From the NCBI GenBank assembly GCA_014529385.2, contig CM043948.1, forward strand, positions 78,745,291-78,809,290: DNA of 64,000 nucleotides, given 5' to 3'. Under the pieces are notes generated by a model, which did not search any database, was not told where the DNA came from, and was given only the letters and a program-made list of their open reading frames with translations. The translations under genes and the position numbers were made by a program. The stretch is from Adiantum capillus-veneris. Its lineage: Eukaryota > Streptophyta > Polypodiopsida > Polypodiales > Pteridaceae. Every line of letters starts with the position of its first letter. The stretch's first letter is position 1. Shown one piece after another: positions 60,720 to 64,000 of the stretch.

Positions 60720-61495
60720 AACCATTACAGAAAAATGGATTGGCTATATGCTGGCATAAATTGAAGAAAACTATTGAATTACCCATCCAACCTCCTCCAA
60801 GACCTTGTCCAAGGAATGAATCACCTCCTTATCACCTACCACTTTCTTTCAAGGACATCAAAAGAGTACTTATCTTGGATCTAGAGGGGCTACTTCTCAA
60901 GACAATTGAAATGAAACATGGAGATTCTATGCCATCTTGGGCTCAACACATACGACTTGTGGAGGATAAAGATGAAGTTTATCATGTGGTGCGACGAGAC
61001 GCACAAAGTTTTTTGGCTTTTTATGCTGAATACTTTGAGCTATGGATATGGAGTTGCTATAACTTAACAAGGGTGCAACGCATCACACAAAAATGTTTTC
61101 CTGAGCAGTATACCAAGTTCAAGGTGTTTATGAGTAACAAAAATTGCCAAAATCCAAATATTATGTTAGGATTTACAAGGGTTTATCACAAAAATTTGAG
61201 TGATATTTGGAAGATATTTGAGGATTTGGATGCAAACAATACCTTAATTTTTGATGACACTCCATATAGGGTGATGTGGAACATCCCAAGGACATATCTT
61301 ATATTTCCAAAGATGTGGAGGCAAACTTCCGAGCAACTTCAAAACTTCTTGCAGAGAACCATAATTCCATGGTTGGTAGGATGGTTGTATGCAAGAGATA
61401 AGAGAGTCTATACATACAACACAATTGTAAATCAGTATAGTGATTCTGAGACAAATTATGTCCTTGGTGTGTACTTGTCAACACGAAAGAATTGA
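60720..61495 (+). CDS. Exon with second FCP1-like HAD domain (open)
   Basis: 258 codons without a lesion, from an acceptor at 60719 to TGA at 61493; the first two bases complete a split codon. Pro-rich start (PIQPPPRPCPRNESPPYHLP), then motif 1 KRVLILDLEGLLLKT near residue 48, VVRRDAQSFLAFYAEYFELW and the acidic motif NTLIFDDTPYRVMW near residue 175, all of the FCP1/NLI-interacting HAD type. The second catalytic Asp of motif 1 is Glu, so activity is doubtful. No convincing start ATG lies at the beginning; it looks like the last exon of a spliced gene, probably the same gene as the 53.6-kb exon, over a 5.7-kb repeat-filled intron. Alternatively a separate gene. Confidence 0.65.
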
Positions 61496-62518
61496 ATAAA
61501 TATGGCCATAAGATGCTTTTTTTATTCTAGTGTGTATCTTTCAACATTTGTATAATTTGATATAGTATTTTTTATAAAAAAACAAAGGTGTGTCAATTTT
61601 ATGAACACTTGAATGGAGTGCACCCTTCTCTAAGGGGACTTCAATGTTGTTGAGAGAGAAGGAGAGAGCACAGAAGTAGAACCCCAAAGTGTGTAGAATA
61701 CACACATGAGATGATGTATATATAGAGGGGACCTGGGTGCCATATATAGAGAAGCCATATATTGAGTAGCTTCACATATAAGCTCAACACCCCCGCTCAA
61801 ATAAGGGTCCCTAACTGTGGATGAAAAAACCCTTGGGGGATCAAGGGAAAAACCCACAGCTCTATATACACCCACCGTTATATTATAAAAATCATTGAAT
61901 ATACAAATGTTTACGAGGAGCTACATCACTCCTTTTACAATGAATGTTTTATGAGGAGTTATATTACTCCTATCCTATCAAATACAATAATGAATACAAA
62001 GGTTCAATAAAGAGGTGTAAAAGTTATCGATTACCTTGTAATCAAAAGTGTCTTCGTGAATCTGCTGTGTAGCTTGTCATCAATATCGCATCACCAAACA
62101 TGTCTTCATGTTGTCATCAATATGGCATCACCAAACATATCTTCATAAATCTTTTATTGTCACCAAGTTTGTCTTCATAAAATCAATTCTTTGATCAATC
62201 CTACATAGATCATAGACTCCAAAAAAAATATGTCATGAAAATTATTAGCATCGTTAATGAAATAATTACGTTCACAATGCCATAAGAGATGGTTCGCGAC
62301 GCCACTCGTTTGACGACATATATACGCATGACAACATATGGTACATAAAGTATAAACGTAAAAGTACAAAATGTGTGATTACATGATACAAATGATATGT
62401 GTATATACTACATAAAACAACATTTATCAATGTAGTGATCAATGAATACTATCAAAGTATTAACAAAATATCATCATTATATCAATAAAAATGAATAAAT
62501 GATCATGGTATCAACGAA
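61496..62518. other. No gene; LTR-like stretch on the minus strand
   Basis: About 61644-61880 resembles a retrotransposon LTR read on the minus strand: a CTATATATA box near 61720, then a short R/U5-like stretch ending CTCTCTCAACA. No partner LTR or primer site is visible, so a solo or partial LTR is the most that can be said. Around 62040-62170 short direct repeats of CATCACCAAACAT occur. Confidence 0.35.
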
Positions 62519-62915
62519 AAGCATCATGATATCACCGAGAATAATCATTGTATCAACGAAACAACATCATGGCATCACCGAGAATAACCATGGTATCAAC
62601 GAAACATCATCATGGCATCACCGAGAATAACCATGGTATCAACGAAACAACATCATGGTATCACCGAGAATAACCATGGTATCAACAAAACATCATCATG
62701 GTATCAACAAAAATCACCATGGAATCAACGAAATATCATCATGGAATCACCGAGAATAACCATGGTATCAACGAAATATCATCATGGCACCACCGAGAAT
62801 AACCATGGTATCAATGACATATCATCATGGTATCAACGAAAATCACCATGACCAAAGTATTAACAAAACATCATCATGGTACCATCAAAATCACTATGGT
62901 ATCAATGAAAAATTA
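62519..62915. repeat. 43-bp minisatellite
   Basis: About nine units of 43 bp, each with CATCATCATGG, CACCGAGAATAACC and ATGGTATCAACGAAA. Neighbouring units differ by a few bases. Units contain the palindromic word ACCATGGT. Confidence 0.88.
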
Positions 62916-63180
62916 TCAATAAAACGACGTAAACTATATCTCTAAAAGAATAATTATACGAGAATCAATGAATGAGTATATCATATAACAAAAGATCATG
63001 TACCAACAGTAGTTCGATAGAATTTGGACGATCATCAACGGCTCGACTGAATCGGAACGATGTGTAACTGGCTTCTGCAGCAAAGTTACATCAGTAACAA
63101 ATATATGATTGATGAAGAAAAATATAATTGAGAAGTTTTCAATTATGAGAAAAATCAAAAGCAAAAAGTAAAATTTTGAT

Positions 63181-64000
63181 TTTCAAACATATTCGCAGTC
63201 CGAGACAATAACCCAAAATCGGTGCAGAATTTAGAGAAACTTTCTACTGCAAAGTTATAGACCACATCGATTCCAATCCCCATAGCGGGTAGTTTCTTCT
63301 GCAAAGTTGTAGAACACATCGATTCCGGTCTCTCACGCGGGTAGTTTCTGCAAAATCGTTTTCAATAAGCAGAAAAATAAAAAACAAAAAACGGAAATTG
63401 CTTTTTAGGTATGTACGTAGTCCGCGAACGATAACTCAAAATCGGTGCAGAATTTGAAAACACTTTCTTCTGCAAAGTTGTAGAACACATCGATTCCAGT
63501 CTCTTTGACGGATAGTTTCTGCAAAATCGTTTTCAATAAGCAGAAAAATCAAAAAACAAAAAGAGAAAATTGCTTTTCAGGTATGTACGCAGTCCGCGAA
63601 CGATAACTCAAAATCGGTGCAGAATTTGAAAACAATTCCTTCTGCAAAGTTGTAGACCACATTGATTCCGGTCTCCCGCGTAGGTTGTTTCTACAAAATC
63701 ATTTTAAATTAGCAGAAAAATCAAAAACAAAAAGCGGAAGTTGCTTTTCAGGTATGTACGCAGTACGCGAACAATAACTCAAAATCGGTGTAGAATTTGA
63801 AAACATTTCCTTCTGCAAAGTTGTAGACCACATCGATTCCGATCACCTACGCGAGTAGTTTCTGCAAAATCGTTTTCAATTAGCAGAAAAATAAAAAACA
63901 AAACGCGAAAGCTGTTTTTCAGGTATATACGCAGTCCGCGAACGATAACTCAAAATCGGTGCAGAATTTGAAAACACTTTCTTCTGCAAAGTTGTAGATC
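63181..64000. repeat. 171-bp satellite array, open at the right edge
   Basis: The word AAAATCGGTGCAGAATTT recurs at 63214, 63438, 63610, 63781 (one change) and 63952. Spacing is 171-172 bp except the first, 224 bp, where a 53-bp part (TCTGCAAAGTT...GGTAGTTTCT) is repeated inside the unit. The array continues beyond the window. Period and homogeneity resemble a nucleosome-length plant satellite. Confidence 0.9.

Noticed and set aside
1-64000. tRNA, rRNA, riboswitch, operon or Shine-Dalgarno features
   Set aside because: None found by eye; splice signals, LTRs and satellites show a eukaryotic nuclear region where operon features do not apply.

Overview
The window looks like a large, transposon-rich plant nuclear genome. 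The evidence is several nested Ty3/gypsy LTR retrotransposons, one primed by initiator-Met tRNA and three of a dual-RNase-H type, plus GT-AG introns, microsatellites and kilobase-scale satellite arrays. I see no bacterial gene organisation, no rRNA or tRNA gene and no CRISPR array. A non-seed plant such as a fern, lycophyte or bryophyte is my guess from the odd gene content at 36-61 kb; I cannot confirm it without a search.

Left third (1-20.9 kb). TE1 (plus strand) enters from the left edge and is split in its pol gene by TE2 (166-8901, minus strand), a relative with 1.14-kb LTRs and an ACGT target-site duplication. TE1 resumes at 8902 and ends with its LTR at 11239. A 1.3-kb segment, D, follows. 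TE3 (12659-19569, plus strand) is inserted exactly at the right end of D. TE3 is cut off inside its integrase and is followed by a (GA)n tract and a second D copy (19621-20938) that still has the empty insertion site.

Middle (20.9-35.5 kb). Mostly unrecognised sequence holding a decayed gag-like fragment (23506-24222) and a 19-bp repeat array. Then comes TE4 (27086-35540, minus strand), a chromovirus with an integrase chromodomain and an iMet primer site. Its right LTR is cut off at 35540.

Right half (35.5-61.5 kb). This is the most interesting part. A decayed minus-strand gene of the DUF7869 (GHTHEDID) type abuts an 8.8-kb array built from a 50/51-bp monomer. To the right a plus-strand, intron-containing gene or gene set encodes in order a ParB/DGQHR-like domain, a beta-class DNA-methyltransferase-like domain, a SET domain, an FCP1-like HAD domain and, after a 5.7-kb intron, a second FCP1-like domain. 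Three consecutive introns have matching phases, which supports one multidomain protein. The introns carry the same monomer as the array. A 4.65-kb block in the last intron is in inverted orientation and matches the inner end of the left array. The first five exons carry stops and frameshifts; the last FCP1-like exon is open.

Right end (61.5-64 kb). An LTR-like stretch, a 43-bp minisatellite and a 171-bp satellite that runs off the window.

All assignments come from reading the sequence and its translations; no database search was possible.
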